A program made the position numbers and the translations under genes. A stretch of DNA of 36,151 nucleotides from an uncultured Ruminococcus sp. (GTDB lineage: Bacteria > Bacillota > Clostridia > Oscillospirales > Ruminococcaceae), in contig NZ_CACWPP010000041.1 in NCBI RefSeq assembly GCF_902762735.1, positions 1 through 36,151 on the forward strand, read 5' to 3'. Of the stretch, positions 1 through 7,916 are shown piece after piece. Each line of letters opens with the position of its first letter. Positions within the stretch are counted from its first letter, which is position 1. A model generated the notes under the pieces. That model worked only from the letters and a program-made list of their open reading frames with translations, ran no database searches and was not told the DNA's origin.

Positions 1-366
1 ACAGCGGACGGCTCGGGCGTACAGGTACGGCTGAATGTACGCCATTTGGTACGCCCGAAACGCCGTAATTTCGGGCTTGGTACGCCTGTACGCCTATTTT
101 CTTTTTTAATTTCTTATATAGATCATAAATTATAATCCCTTTAGCTCACCAATATCTGACAGACGTAATCCAGTGTTCTTGGCAAGGGGCGACCCAACCC
201 GACCCTCTGCCCTTACGCAGTAGAGGGGGCTATGCGGCACACCGATTTCCCGCATCTTTGCAAAAATGTGGTGTGTCAGCGGGATAGTCACATTATTTCT
301 TGCCAAAACAGCATTCTTCCGACCATGCCAACAATTATGAATTATGAATTATGAATTATGAATTGA
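1..366. repeat. Long direct repeat, left copy
   Basis: Positions 1-94 match 3187-3280 almost base for base. The part from 121 (a GATCATAAATTATAAT start, then a CTTTAGCTCACCAATATC stretch) matches 3295-3553. Both copies end in an AATTATG heptamer array (here 333-364). The window begins inside this copy, so its true left end is unknown. It includes a palindromic stretch opening with ATCCCTTTAGC near 137 and closing with GTCAGCGGGATA near 292, typical of the small palindromic elements found elsewhere in the window. I see no gene in it. Confidence 0.85.
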
Positions 367-563
367 AAGTTTGCTTGCAAAAAATGTGGTGTGTCAGGGG
401 GATTATCACATTATTTTTTGACAAAACAGCATTCTTCCGACCATGCCAACAATTATGAATTATGAATTGTGAATTATGAATTATCTCTTTAGCTCACCAA
501 TATCTGACAGACGTAATTCAGCGTTCTTGGCAAGGGGCTAGGCGGCGGACAACTGCAAAAGCA
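367..563. repeat. Partial third copy of the direct-repeat sequence
   Basis: This stretch repeats parts of the preceding unit in shuffled order: the TTTGCTTGCAAAAAATGTGG segment, the GCATTCTTCCGACCATGCC segment, a second AATTATG heptamer array (451-485), and again the CTTTAGCTCACCAATATC segment (about 486-538). It appears to be a local, imperfect duplication. No coding potential was recognised. Confidence 0.7.
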
Positions 564-597
564 AAGACACTTCTGCCGCGCGGGCAGGAAGTGTCTT
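564..597 (-). terminator. Terminator of the zinc-ribbon gene
   Basis: A 14-bp inverted repeat (AAGACACTTCTGCC with its complement, one bulge) lies just beyond the stop of the leftward zinc-ribbon gene. On the minus strand it is followed by a T-rich stretch, consistent with intrinsic termination. Confidence 0.65.
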
Positions 598-619
598 GTC
601 GGAAATATTCAGCGGATCG

Positions 620-1183
620 TCAGCTGTTTGCTATGCCGAAATACATCATCCATGCAATAACTATCAGCAGATACCTGACGAACGAGGGAAGAGTCCTGTT
701 TCGGTGCAGGATAATGGTCAGCGGCAGCGGGTATATGAATAACCAGCCCAGTACCCAGAGCCATGTGCGCCTTTTGCGCGGCTGCTGGTACGGCATATAG
801 CCGCCCTGCGGAACACCCATCGGGCGTTCGGTATACGGCTGATATGGCGGCGGGACGGGCTGCCAGTTGTTGGGCTGCACGAACTGCGGCTCGGGTTCGG
901 GTATGCCGAAGAGCCTTCTGTAATCAGACATAAGTTCAGCGGGAATGACCTCTCTGCTGTCGCAGTAGGGGCATTTCAGCACCATGTTAGTGTTATCGAG
1001 TATTCTTGTGCCCATGCAGTTAGGGCATTTAAGGTCCATGCTGCTGGTGTCATGCACCATCATCGGAATGCTGCCGCCATAAGGCTGCGGCGGTGTGTTG
1101 TAGTTCTGACGAGAAGGATATGAATTCTGCGGAACGGTGTTATAGCCGCCGAAACTGCCGTATCAATTGTCCTGACTTCCCAT
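620..1183 (-). pseudogene. Zinc-ribbon membrane protein with early stop codon
   Basis: The intact frame would encode about 187 residues. It starts at ATG 1183, which has an excellent AGGAGG site 7 bases upstream. Codon 7 is TGA (1163-1165), yet the same frame then stays open to position 620. The interrupted part is rich in Gly, Tyr, Asn, Pro and Gln, like the rest of the linker. The remaining frame has a CPNC...CPYC zinc-ribbon (CxxC-x14-CxxC), a Pro/Tyr/Gln-rich linker, and one or two C-terminal membrane segments after an Arg-rich stop-transfer stretch. The next usable ATG is 1063, with no good ribosome site, so a shortened 147-residue product could be made only weakly. The family is unrecognised; the architecture resembles small Clostridia membrane proteins with an N-terminal zinc ribbon. 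The alternatives are a sequencing error or a genuine nonsense mutation (Trp TGG to TGA would be the simplest). Confidence 0.65.
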
Positions 1184-1218
1184 CTGATCGCCTCCTGAAA
1201 ATGTTCTGAAAAGTAATT

Positions 1219-1347
1219 ATTTCTTATGCTGATTATCCCGCTGATACACCACAAAAACAGCGGCTATTCTTGGCGTATGGCGCTCAATTATCCTTTTGTT
1301 TACCGCATTTTTAGGCTAAAGGGATAATCACAATTTCTTATGCTGAT
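1219..1347. mobile_element. Palindromic MITE-like element flanked by 15-bp direct repeats
   Basis: The element (about 1234-1332) opens with TATCCCGCTGATACACCAC and closes with TAAAGGGATAATCACA, so its ends are inverted. It is bracketed by a perfect 15-bp direct repeat, ATTTCTTATGCTGAT, at 1219-1233 and 1333-1347, as expected for a target-site duplication. In reverse orientation it matches the two ends of the element at 33415-33574 but lacks that copy's central GC hairpin. It lies in the leader of the zinc-ribbon gene, between promoter and ribosome site. Confidence 0.65.
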
Positions 1348-1407
1348 GTCATTCTGCCGCCGCAAAGATGCTCTCTTTCGGAATTATGACTTTATGACAT
1401 CAACAAT

Positions 1408-1436
1408 ATAATAACACAGCTTTCGCCCAAATGCAA
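1408..1436 (-). promoter_or_regulatory. Promoter of the zinc-ribbon gene
   Basis: On the minus strand there is TTGCAT, a 17-base spacer, then TATTAT with a TGn extension. Its transcript would run through the inserted palindromic element before reaching ATG 1183. Confidence 0.6.
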
Positions 1437-1526
1437 CACTATTCAGCGAGGTTTTAAGGAAAAGTTAAGGAAAAGAAACACGAAAAAAATCGGGGCGTTT
1501 TATGCAGTACTTACAATTAGCGTGTG

Positions 1527-1910
1527 CTATTCCTGAATGGAGCTTGCTCTGACAAGTTCTATGGTGACGGGGGTGTTTTCGGGCAGGCGCAGAAGGCGTG
1601 CCTTGATGGTGCGGTCAGAAAAGTGCATCTCTTTCAGCATGAACATCGGTTCACCGTTTTTGCCTGTGAGATCTTCTGTGCCCATGACACAAAGCGCAAA
1701 ATCGGAGGGCGTGCCGTCTGTATCGAACCAAAAGCGGGCTGTCAGTTCGCCCTTGTCATAGGCGCGAAGTGTGTAGTCAAAGCCGCTTATGTACATGGAA
1801 AAATCGCTTTTTGGCGTGACCCATGCGCCGTTCAGCAGGTCGTGCCTGCGGCAGTTTTTATTTATCATGCTGTCACCGTCAAGCATGAAAGGGTCGGCGG
1901 ATAGTGCCAT
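1527..1910 (-). CDS. Conserved hypothetical protein, 127 aa
   Basis: I do not recognise the family. The protein is soluble, with no signal peptide or membrane segment. It is rich in alternating hydrophobic/charged strands (for example FSMYISGFDYTLRAYDKGEL and ARFWFDTDG), which suggests a small beta-barrel or beta-sandwich. The start at 1910 has a clean AAGGAGG site 8 bases upstream. It lies 45 bases downstream of the GNAT gene on the same strand and probably shares its transcript. No terminator with a T-run is obvious after its stop. Confidence 0.75.
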   Translation of the reverse strand: MALSADPFMLDGDSMINKNCRRHDLLNGAWVTPKSDFSMYISGFDYTLRAYDKGELTARFWFDTDGTPSDFALCVMGTEDLTGKNGEPMFMLKEMHFSDRTIKARLLRLPENTPVTIELVRASSIQE

Positions 1911-1955
1911 AGTGTGGACCTCCTTATTATATTTGGTGCTGTTGGAGCGGGGCTG

Positions 1956-2390
1956 TCAGGTCATATCTTTTTCCATACGTATACAGCGGAAAGTGCCGCC
2001 GCTGATGACTTCCGAGAAGTCGGCGGTGTAGCCCAGCTTTTCGTAGAAGCCGACTTTTTCCTCACGGCTTTCAAGCACGGCGCGGGTAAATCCCAGTTCG
2101 GCTGACCATTCTTCTGCCGAGCGGACAGCAAGTCTGCCGATGCCCCTGCCGCGATATTCGGGCAGAACGACCACCCTGCCCAGCATGACGGTATTTTCGC
2201 CGACGGCATAAAGGCGGCAGGTGGCAACAGGAAAGTCATCATCAAGGATAACGATGTACTTCGTGTCGGGGGTATCATGTTCGTCAAACTCCTCATCGAG
2301 TGTGATGTGGTATTTCTTCGCCATAGCCTGTATACGCACATAATATGCGCCTGCCCTTGCCGCAGTGGTCTGCGCCCTTACAACTTCCAT
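1956..2390 (-). CDS. GNAT-family N-acetyltransferase
   Basis: This 144-residue protein has the acetyl-CoA-binding motif A of GNAT enzymes, VVVLPEYRGRGIGRLAVRSA (the Q/RxxGxG/A pyrophosphate loop is RGRGIG). It is followed by the FTRAVLES strand and the VGFYEKLGYTA motif B that usually closes the fold. It would transfer an acetyl group from acetyl-CoA to an unknown amine; the sequence does not show the substrate. ATG 2390 is preferred over the in-frame GTG at 2399, because AGAGGTG sits at the right distance only from the ATG and the predicted transcript start (about 2404) leaves almost no room for the GTG. It is the first gene of a likely two-gene unit with the unknown gene at 1527-1910. Confidence 0.85.
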   Translation of the reverse strand: MEVVRAQTTAARAGAYYVRIQAMAKKYHITLDEEFDEHDTPDTKYIVILDDDFPVATCRLYAVGENTVMLGRVVVLPEYRGRGIGRLAVRSAEEWSAELGFTRAVLESREEKVGFYEKLGYTADFSEVISGGTFRCIRMEKDMT

Positions 2391-2410
2391 CAGTGTCACC
2401 TCTTGAAAAG

Positions 2411-2439
2411 ATTATACCATATTTTTGCATATTTAGCAA
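2411..2439 (-). promoter_or_regulatory. Promoter of the GNAT gene
   Basis: On the minus strand there is TTGCTA, 17 bases, then TATAAT with a TGG extension. It gives a very short leader before ATG 2390. Confidence 0.6.
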
Positions 2440-2533
2440 TAGTATACTTAAAATTTTAAATTGTTAACTAAATATATGTCATTCGGCGCGGGGGAACAGT
2501 CTGTGCGGCGCGTATGCGGGACAGCTTTATTTG

Positions 2534-2633
2534 TTAATATGGCTATCCCTCTAAAAATGCGGTGAACAAAAGGATAACCTAGCGCCCCATATCTTTCCCC
2601 GCCTTCGGAGGGGGAACAATACACAGCCAAATT
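2534..2633. repeat. Mosaic palindromic element
   Basis: The left half (CTATCCCT, then TAAAAATGCGGTGAACAAAA and GGATAA) matches the left half of the element at 33415-33574. The right half (the CCCCGCCTTCGG hairpin, then AACAATACACAGCCAAATT) matches the right end of the 98-bp elements at 17718, 26635 and 36057. It appears to be a hybrid of two families. No gene is present between 2440 and 3690. Confidence 0.55.
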
Positions 2634-2669
2634 ATATAAGATATATATAAAAAGACAACTTGCATTTAT

Positions 2670-3288
2670 GGCGTACAGGCGTACCGATGGCGTAAATGCG
2701 CGCTTTTAGCCGTCTCGATAAGCGTACCGAACTGCGTACAGCGGACGGCTCATGGTGTACAGGCGTACCAATGACGGAAAGAATGTCAGGGGCTTCACAG
2801 GCATCGCGCTTGTTCATCTGTTTTAAAGAGCAAGTGTAAGAAAAGGCGTACAGGCGTACCAACCGCGTAAATGCGCGCTTTTAGCCGTCCCGATAAGCGT
2901 ACCTGACGACGTACAGCGGACGGCTCATGGTGTACAGGCATCACGATCGCACATCTGTATTAAAGAGCAAGTGTAAGAACAGGCGTACAGGCGTACCAAC
3001 CGCGTAAATGCGCGCTTTTAGCCGTCCCGATAAGCGTACCGAACTGCGTACAGCGGACGGCTTATGCGTACAGGCATCACGATTGCACATCTGTATTAAA
3101 GAGCAAGTGCCAGAACAGGCGTACAGGCGTACCGATGGCGTAAATGCGCGCTTTTAGCCGTCCCGATAAGCGTACCGAACGACGTACAGCGGACGGCTCA
3201 TGGTGTACAGGTACGGCTGAGTGAACGCCATTTGGTACGCCCAAAACGCCGTAATTTCGGGCTTGGTACGCCTGTACGCCTGTACGCC
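2670..3288. repeat. Block of four long tandem units bounded by inverted 16-mers
   Basis: Units start at 2671, 2846, 2983 and 3119, giving spacings of 175, 137 and 136 bases. Each opens with GCGTACAGGCGTACC, then a near-invariant stretch containing GTAAATGCGCGCTTTTAGCC, then GTACAGCGGACGGCT. The first three also share a TAAAGAGCAAGTG tail. The block begins with GGCGTACAGGCGTACC (2670) and ends with its exact reverse complement (3265-3280). The same end sequence occurs at 79-94. The short frames through it look like repeat translations, not genes. Confidence 0.85.
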
Positions 3289-3554
3289 ACTTTAGATCAT
3301 AAATTATAATGTGGTTATCCCTTTAGCTCACCAATATCTGACAGCCGCAATCCAGTGTTCTTGGCAAGGGGCGACCGACCCTCTGCCCTTACGCAGTAGA
3401 GGGGCTATGCGGCACACCGATTTCCCGCATCTGCCCTGTTTGCTTGCAAAAATGTGGTGTTTCAGGGGGATAACCACATTATTTTTTTGACAAAAACAGC
3501 ATTCTTCCGACCATGTCAACAATTATGAATTATGAATTATGAATTATGAATTAT
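3187..3554. repeat. Long direct repeat, right copy
   Basis: This matches the left copy at 1-366, with small indels. It overlaps the last tandem unit and ends in an AATTATG heptamer array at 3521-3554. Together with the left copy it brackets the three small genes between 620 and 2390. Confidence 0.85.
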
Positions 3555-3622
3555 AATGTGGTGTGTCTGGGGGATAACCATATTTGTTAAAATGTAAAAT
3601 TTTTATTATTCGGGATAATCGT

Positions 3623-3651
3623 TTGCAATTGGAATAAAGATGTGATATAAT
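3623..3651 (+). promoter_or_regulatory. Promoter of the ddl-murI-argS operon
   Basis: TTGCAA, a 17-base spacer, then TATAAT with a TGA extension, 41 bases before the start codon of ddl. Confidence 0.75.
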
Positions 3652-3691
3652 ATTAAATTGAGTTAATATTTCCACGAAAGGAAGTTTGGTT

Positions 3692-4777
3692 ATGGCAAAG
3701 CTAAAGATCGCCGTTATTTTCGGCGGTAAGTCGAACGAGCATGATGTTTCCGTTGTATCGGCGGCACATGTTATACGCAGTATCAAGGAAAATTCTGACC
3801 GCTATGAGGTCATTTGCATCGGTATCACCAAGAAAGGTCACTGGCTGAGATATATGGGCAGTACGGCGGATATTGAGAACGGCAGGTGGACTGACCACCC
3901 CGACAACATCGCATGCATATTCAGTCCCGACCCCGTTCATCGCGGCTTCATACAGCTGGAGGAGGACGGGAGCTATACAAACATCAAGGTAGATGCGGTA
4001 TTCCCCGTGCTGCACGGCAAGAACGGCGAGGACGGCACGATACAGGGCATTTTCCAGATGTCGGAAGTGCCTTTTGTGGGCTGTGACCTGATCTCTTCGG
4101 CATGCTGCATGGACAAGGACGTTACACATACTATACTTGAGGCACACGGCATAAAGACAGCAAAGTGGATAAGCATGCTGTACCGCGATATGGCTGAGCT
4201 GGATGCAAAGTGTGCGCTGATGGAGAAGAAGCTGGGCTACCCGATGTACGTAAAGCCCGCAAACTGCGGTTCATCGGTGGGCATATCAAAGGCGCATGAC
4301 CTTGATGAGCTGAAAGCGGGCATCAAGGCGGCTTTCTCCCATGACCAGAAAGTGGTGATCGAACAGGAGGTCAGGGGGACAGAGCTGGAGTGCGCTGTCA
4401 TGGGCAACGACAAGCCTTTCGCTTCTACTGTTGGACAGATAGCGGCGGCGAACGAGTTCTATGATTATGACGCGAAGTACAACAATGCCGCTTCAAAGAC
4501 CTACATACCCGCGATGGTCGATGAAAAGGTCATAGAGGAAGTGCGCGATGTGGCTGTAAGGGCTTTCAAGGCTATGGGCTGCGGCGGTCTGGCGAGGGTG
4601 GACTTCTTCCTTTCCGACAAGGGCGAAGTGATACTCAACGAGATAAACACACTGCCCGGTCACACGAAGATAAGCATGTACCCGAAGCTGATGGAGCATG
4701 CGGGCATAAGCTATGCCGAGCAGGAGGACAGGCTGATAAAGCTGGCGCTCGACAGATCGGAAGTGGACTATGAATAA
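3692..4777 (+). CDS. ddl: D-alanine--D-alanine ligase
   Basis: This 361-residue cytoplasmic ATP-grasp enzyme joins two D-alanines for the peptidoglycan stem peptide. Visible family marks are the N-terminal FGGKSNEHDVSVVSA loop (Glu16), the ATP-grasp YPMYVKPANCGSSVGISKA stretch, the omega-loop EFYDYDAKY, and the metal-binding NEINTLPGHT near the C-terminus. The Tyr/Lys omega-loop is that of D-Ala-D-Ala enzymes, not the VanA-type D-lactate ligases, so I see no sign of a vancomycin-resistance role. ATG 3692 is chosen over the in-frame TTG at 3686 because AAGGAAG lies 7 bases before it. It opens the operon and overlaps murI by 8 bases. Confidence 0.96.
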   Translation: MAKLKIAVIFGGKSNEHDVSVVSAAHVIRSIKENSDRYEVICIGITKKGHWLRYMGSTADIENGRWTDHPDNIACIFSPDPVHRGFIQLEEDGSYTNIKVDAVFPVLHGKNGEDGTIQGIFQMSEVPFVGCDLISSACCMDKDVTHTILEAHGIKTAKWISMLYRDMAELDAKCALMEKKLGYPMYVKPANCGSSVGISKAHDLDELKAGIKAAFSHDQKVVIEQEVRGTELECAVMGNDKPFASTVGQIAAANEFYDYDAKYNNAASKTYIPAMVDEKVIEEVRDVAVRAFKAMGCGGLARVDFFLSDKGEVILNEINTLPGHTKISMYPKLMEHAGISYAEQEDRLIKLALDRSEVDYE

Positions 4778-5585
4778 TGCACCGATAGGCGTTTTCGACT
4801 CGGGCGTGGGCGGGCTTACCTGTGTAAAGGAACTGACGAAGCTGCTGCCGCATGAGGATATTGTTTATCTGGGCGACACGGCGAGAGTTCCATACGGCAC
4901 GAGAAGCAAGGAAACGATAGCCAGATATACCGCGCAGGATATGGAATTTTTGCGGGGACACAATGTAAAGATGATACTGGTCGCCTGCGGCACGGCATCG
5001 AGCGTTATAATGTCAAGCCCTGAATTTTCGGGTAAGACCGAGCCTGTATACAGCGGCGTGGTGATACCTGCGGCGCATGCGGCGTGTGCGGCTACAAGAA
5101 ACGGGAAGATAGGGGTCATCGCCACAGGCGCTACTATAAGGAGCGGCAGTTACGGCAAGGTGATACGCAGCATCGACCCGTCCGCAAAGGTAGTCGGCAA
5201 GGCGTGCCCAATGTTCGTGCCGCTGGTCGAGAACGGCTATGTGGGGCTTGACTGTCAGCCTACAAGGTTCTTTGCAGAGGAATACCTCGAATGTATGAAG
5301 CGTGAACAGGTGGATACACTGATACTTGGCTGTACGCATTATCCGCATCTGGCAGATGTCATATCGGACATAATGGGCGAGGGCGTGAAGCTCATATCTT
5401 CCAGTGCGGAACTGGCGAGATATGCGGTAAAAACGCTGACTTTCGCTGACGAACTGGCAGAGCGGGAAGAAGCGGGCAGTCAGAAGCTCTACTGCACTGA
5501 CAGCGCAGAGCTTTTCGCGGAGAATGTCGAGCGCTTTCTGGGCGAAAGTTTTGCGGGGACTGTGGAGAAGTGTGACCTGTACTGA
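4770..5585 (+). CDS. murI: Glutamate racemase
   Basis: This 271-residue cofactor-independent racemase supplies D-glutamate for peptidoglycan. It has the N-terminal IGVFDSGVGGLT motif (Asp10, Ser11) and the two catalytic cysteines, Cys73 in VACGTASS and Cys188 in LGCTHYPHL. The start codon lies inside the end of ddl (8-base overlap), implying translational coupling. The pairing puts both D-amino-acid steps of cell-wall precursor synthesis on one transcript. Length is normal for the family. Confidence 0.97.
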   Translation: MNNAPIGVFDSGVGGLTCVKELTKLLPHEDIVYLGDTARVPYGTRSKETIARYTAQDMEFLRGHNVKMILVACGTASSVIMSSPEFSGKTEPVYSGVVIPAAHAACAATRNGKIGVIATGATIRSGSYGKVIRSIDPSAKVVGKACPMFVPLVENGYVGLDCQPTRFFAEEYLECMKREQVDTLILGCTHYPHLADVISDIMGEGVKLISSSAELARYAVKTLTFADELAEREEAGSQKLYCTDSAELFAENVERFLGESFAGTVEKCDLY

Positions 5586-5597
5586 CGGGAAAGGAAA

Positions 5598-6035
5598 ATG
5601 AAGTTGGATAAGAGGGAAGTCGATATAAGGCTGGTGAGCCGACAGTTTGAAGAGCAGGGCGGTGAGCCCGAGCTGACAGAGGTGATGTCGCTGGGCACGC
5701 TGGAAGTTACTGATGAAGGCTTTGCTGTTGAGTATGAAGAGAGCGAAGCTACGGGCTTTGAGGGCTGTGTTACAAGGCTTGAATGTTTTGGGGACAAAAA
5801 GGTGGTAATGTCAAGGACGGGCAGTGTCACCTCTAATATGGTCATTGAACTTGGCGAGAAGCACCACTGCATCTACGGCACGCAGTACGGCAATTTTGAA
5901 GTAGGGGTCGAGGCGCAGAAGATAGCTGTCAAGATGGACGAAAACGGCGGAACACTGGCATTCTCCTACGTGGTGGACGTTAATTCGAGCCTGGTGGGAG
6001 TTTTTGAGATAGATGTAGAAGTAAGACTGAGATAA
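5598..6035 (+). CDS. DUF1934 (YwiB-like) beta-barrel protein
   Basis: This 145-residue soluble protein has the calycin-like pattern of the DUF1934/YwiB family: many short strands, with VTRLECFGDKKVVMSRTG and the MVIELGEKHHCIYGTQYG core, ending in VDVNSSLVGVFEIDVEVR. Its molecular function is not established. The placement immediately before argS matches the ywiB-argS arrangement known in Bacillus and supports the assignment. The start has a GGAAAGG site and lies 12 bases after murI. Confidence 0.85.
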   Translation: MKLDKREVDIRLVSRQFEEQGGEPELTEVMSLGTLEVTDEGFAVEYEESEATGFEGCVTRLECFGDKKVVMSRTGSVTSNMVIELGEKHHCIYGTQYGNFEVGVEAQKIAVKMDENGGTLAFSYVVDVNSSLVGVFEIDVEVRLR

Positions 6036-6050
6036 ACGGAGGAATAAAAA

Positions 6051-7820
6051 ATGCATGATCTGATAAAGGAGTCGTTTACGCAGGCGAGGGAGCTTGTGAT
6101 GAATGCGATGGGCGCACTGGTGGCAGAGGGCGTTTTCCCTGCGGAGGCTGTGCCTGCTTTTAATATAGAGATACCTGCCGACCCGAAGAACGGTGATGTT
6201 TCCACAAATGCGGCGATGGTATGCGCAAAGCCGTTCCGCAGTGCGCCCCGCAAGATAGCTGAGGCGATAGTCGGCAAGATAGCGACTGAGGGGAGCTGCT
6301 TCGAGAAAGTCGAGATAGCAGGACCCGGATTTATCAACTTCTTCTGTGCGAAGAGCTGGTATGCATCGGTGGTAAAGGCTGTGCTGGAGGACGGTGCTGA
6401 TTACGGCAGGACCGAGTTCGGCAAGGGCAAGCGCGCGCTGGTGGAATTCGTGTCTGCAAACCCGACGGGACCCATGCACATCGGCAACGCAAGGGGCGGC
6501 GCGATAGGTGACTGTCTGGCGGCTGTTATGGAATATGCGGGCTACGAGGTAGAGAGGGAGTTCTACATAAACGATGCGGGCAACCAGATAGAGAAGTTCG
6601 GCAAATCGCTGAGGCTGAGATATATGCAGATATGCAGTGAGGCAGGTCAGGCGATAGTTGCGAAAAATCTTGACATGGACGCTTTCTGCAAGGAGATATA
6701 CGGCGAGGACGGCAACCGTCCCGAATTCCCGATGCCCGATGATGTTTATCTGGGCATGGATATAATCGCGCATGCGAAGAATTTCTTTGACGAGTACGGC
6801 ATGGTAGCCAGCGCACAGCCCGAAGAGGAATGCAAGAAGGCTCTTGTTGATTATGCACTGCCAAAGAATATACAGGGTCTGCATGATGACCTTGCGAAGT
6901 ACCGCATAGAGTATGACACATGGTTCAGGGAAAGCACGCTGCACAATGACGGCTCGGTGGCTAAGGTCATCGAACGGCTGAAAGCAAGCGGCTATACCTA
7001 CGAACAGGACGGTGCGCTGTGGTTCAGGACCACCGAATTCGGCGATGAAAAGGACAGGGTGCTGGTGCGCGACAACGGTATACCGACCTATTTCGTGCCT
7101 GATATAGCTTACCATTACAACAAGCTGGCAGAGAGAAAGTTCGATAAGGCGATAGATATTTTCGGCGCTGACCATCACGGTTACATACCGAGACTCAAGG
7201 CGGCTATGACTGCGCTGGGCGTTGATGCGAAAAAGCTGGATATTGTCATCATGCAGATGGTAAGACTTGTAAAGAACGGCGAGACTTACAAGCTGTCTAA
7301 GCGTTCGGGCAAGGCGATAACGCTGAACACTCTGCTGGAGGAGATACCGATAGATGCGGCAAGATTTTTCTTCAACCTGAGAGAGCCGAACTCGCAGTTC
7401 GACTTTGACCTTGACCTTGCTATCTCAAATTCCAGCCAGAACCCTGTTTACTATGTTCAGTACGCACATGCGCGTATCTGCTCGGTAATAAAGAAGCTGA
7501 AAGAAGAGGGCGTTGAGGCGAAGGCTTTCACTGATGAGATGGCTGAGGCGCTGAATACTTCGGAAGAGCTGGAGCTGATAAAGCTGATGGCTGCTCTGCC
7601 GACCACCATAAACGATGCGGCTAAGGCTTATGACCCCGCAAAGGTGACTAAGTACGCGGTGGACATCGCGACACTGTACCACAAGTTCTACAACGCATGC
7701 CGCATAAAGGGCGAGCCTGAGAACGTTATGCAGGCAAGACTGTCGCTGTCGCTGGCTGTTAAGCAGATAATCGCCAACATTCTCGGTATGCTGAAGATAA
7801 CCTGCCCCGAGAGCATGTGA
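6051..7820 (+). CDS. argS: Arginyl-tRNA synthetase
   Basis: This 589-residue class I synthetase charges tRNA-Arg. In order it shows the N-terminal Arg-tRNA additional domain (about 1-100), the HIGH-type motif HIGN at 143-146 inside SANPTGPMHIGNARGG, the FGADHHGYIPRLKAA stretch, a KMSKS-type loop YKLSKRSGKAITL (about 412-424), and a helical anticodon-binding DALR domain ending CPESM. The start has a GGAGGAATAAAA site 15 bases after the DUF1934 gene. It is the last gene of the operon and is followed by a strong terminator. Confidence 0.98.
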   Translation: MHDLIKESFTQARELVMNAMGALVAEGVFPAEAVPAFNIEIPADPKNGDVSTNAAMVCAKPFRSAPRKIAEAIVGKIATEGSCFEKVEIAGPGFINFFCAKSWYASVVKAVLEDGADYGRTEFGKGKRALVEFVSANPTGPMHIGNARGGAIGDCLAAVMEYAGYEVEREFYINDAGNQIEKFGKSLRLRYMQICSEAGQAIVAKNLDMDAFCKEIYGEDGNRPEFPMPDDVYLGMDIIAHAKNFFDEYGMVASAQPEEECKKALVDYALPKNIQGLHDDLAKYRIEYDTWFRESTLHNDGSVAKVIERLKASGYTYEQDGALWFRTTEFGDEKDRVLVRDNGIPTYFVPDIAYHYNKLAERKFDKAIDIFGADHHGYIPRLKAAMTALGVDAKKLDIVIMQMVRLVKNGETYKLSKRSGKAITLNTLLEEIPIDAARFFFNLREPNSQFDFDLDLAISNSSQNPVYYVQYAHARICSVIKKLKEEGVEAKAFTDEMAEALNTSEELELIKLMAALPTTINDAAKAYDPAKVTKYAVDIATLYHKFYNACRIKGEPENVMQARLSLSLAVKQIIANILGMLKITCPESM

Positions 7821-7876
7821 TGTGCTTCATGCGGTGAGGGAGTGCTGAACGCCGAAATATAAGATATTCAGAATAT

Positions 7877-7912
7877 AAAAACACCTCTGTTGTGAAAGAC
7901 AGAGGTGTTTTT
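7877..7912. terminator. Bidirectional terminator between argS and tetR
   Basis: AAAAACACCTCTG pairs with CAGAGGTGTTTTT, giving a 13-bp stem with an A-run and T-run on opposite sides. It can end both the rightward argS transcript and the leftward regulator transcript. Confidence 0.9.
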
Positions 7913-7916
7913 GCTG

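Noticed and set aside
2632-2862. 76-codon minus-strand frame in the tandem block
   Set aside because: Its sequence is repeat translation only and lacks a ribosome site.
2670-3288. CRISPR array
   Set aside because: The units are 136-175 bp with conserved interiors, not short repeats with unique spacers, and no cas genes are present.
3692-4777. Vancomycin-resistance-type D-Ala-D-Lac ligase
   Set aside because: The omega-loop EFYDYDAKY is that of D-Ala-D-Ala ligases, and no vanH, vanX or two-component genes are nearby.
5811-7178. Long minus-strand frame of 455 codons opposite argS
   Set aside because: It is the antisense of the argS coding sequence, with no family motifs and no ribosome site.
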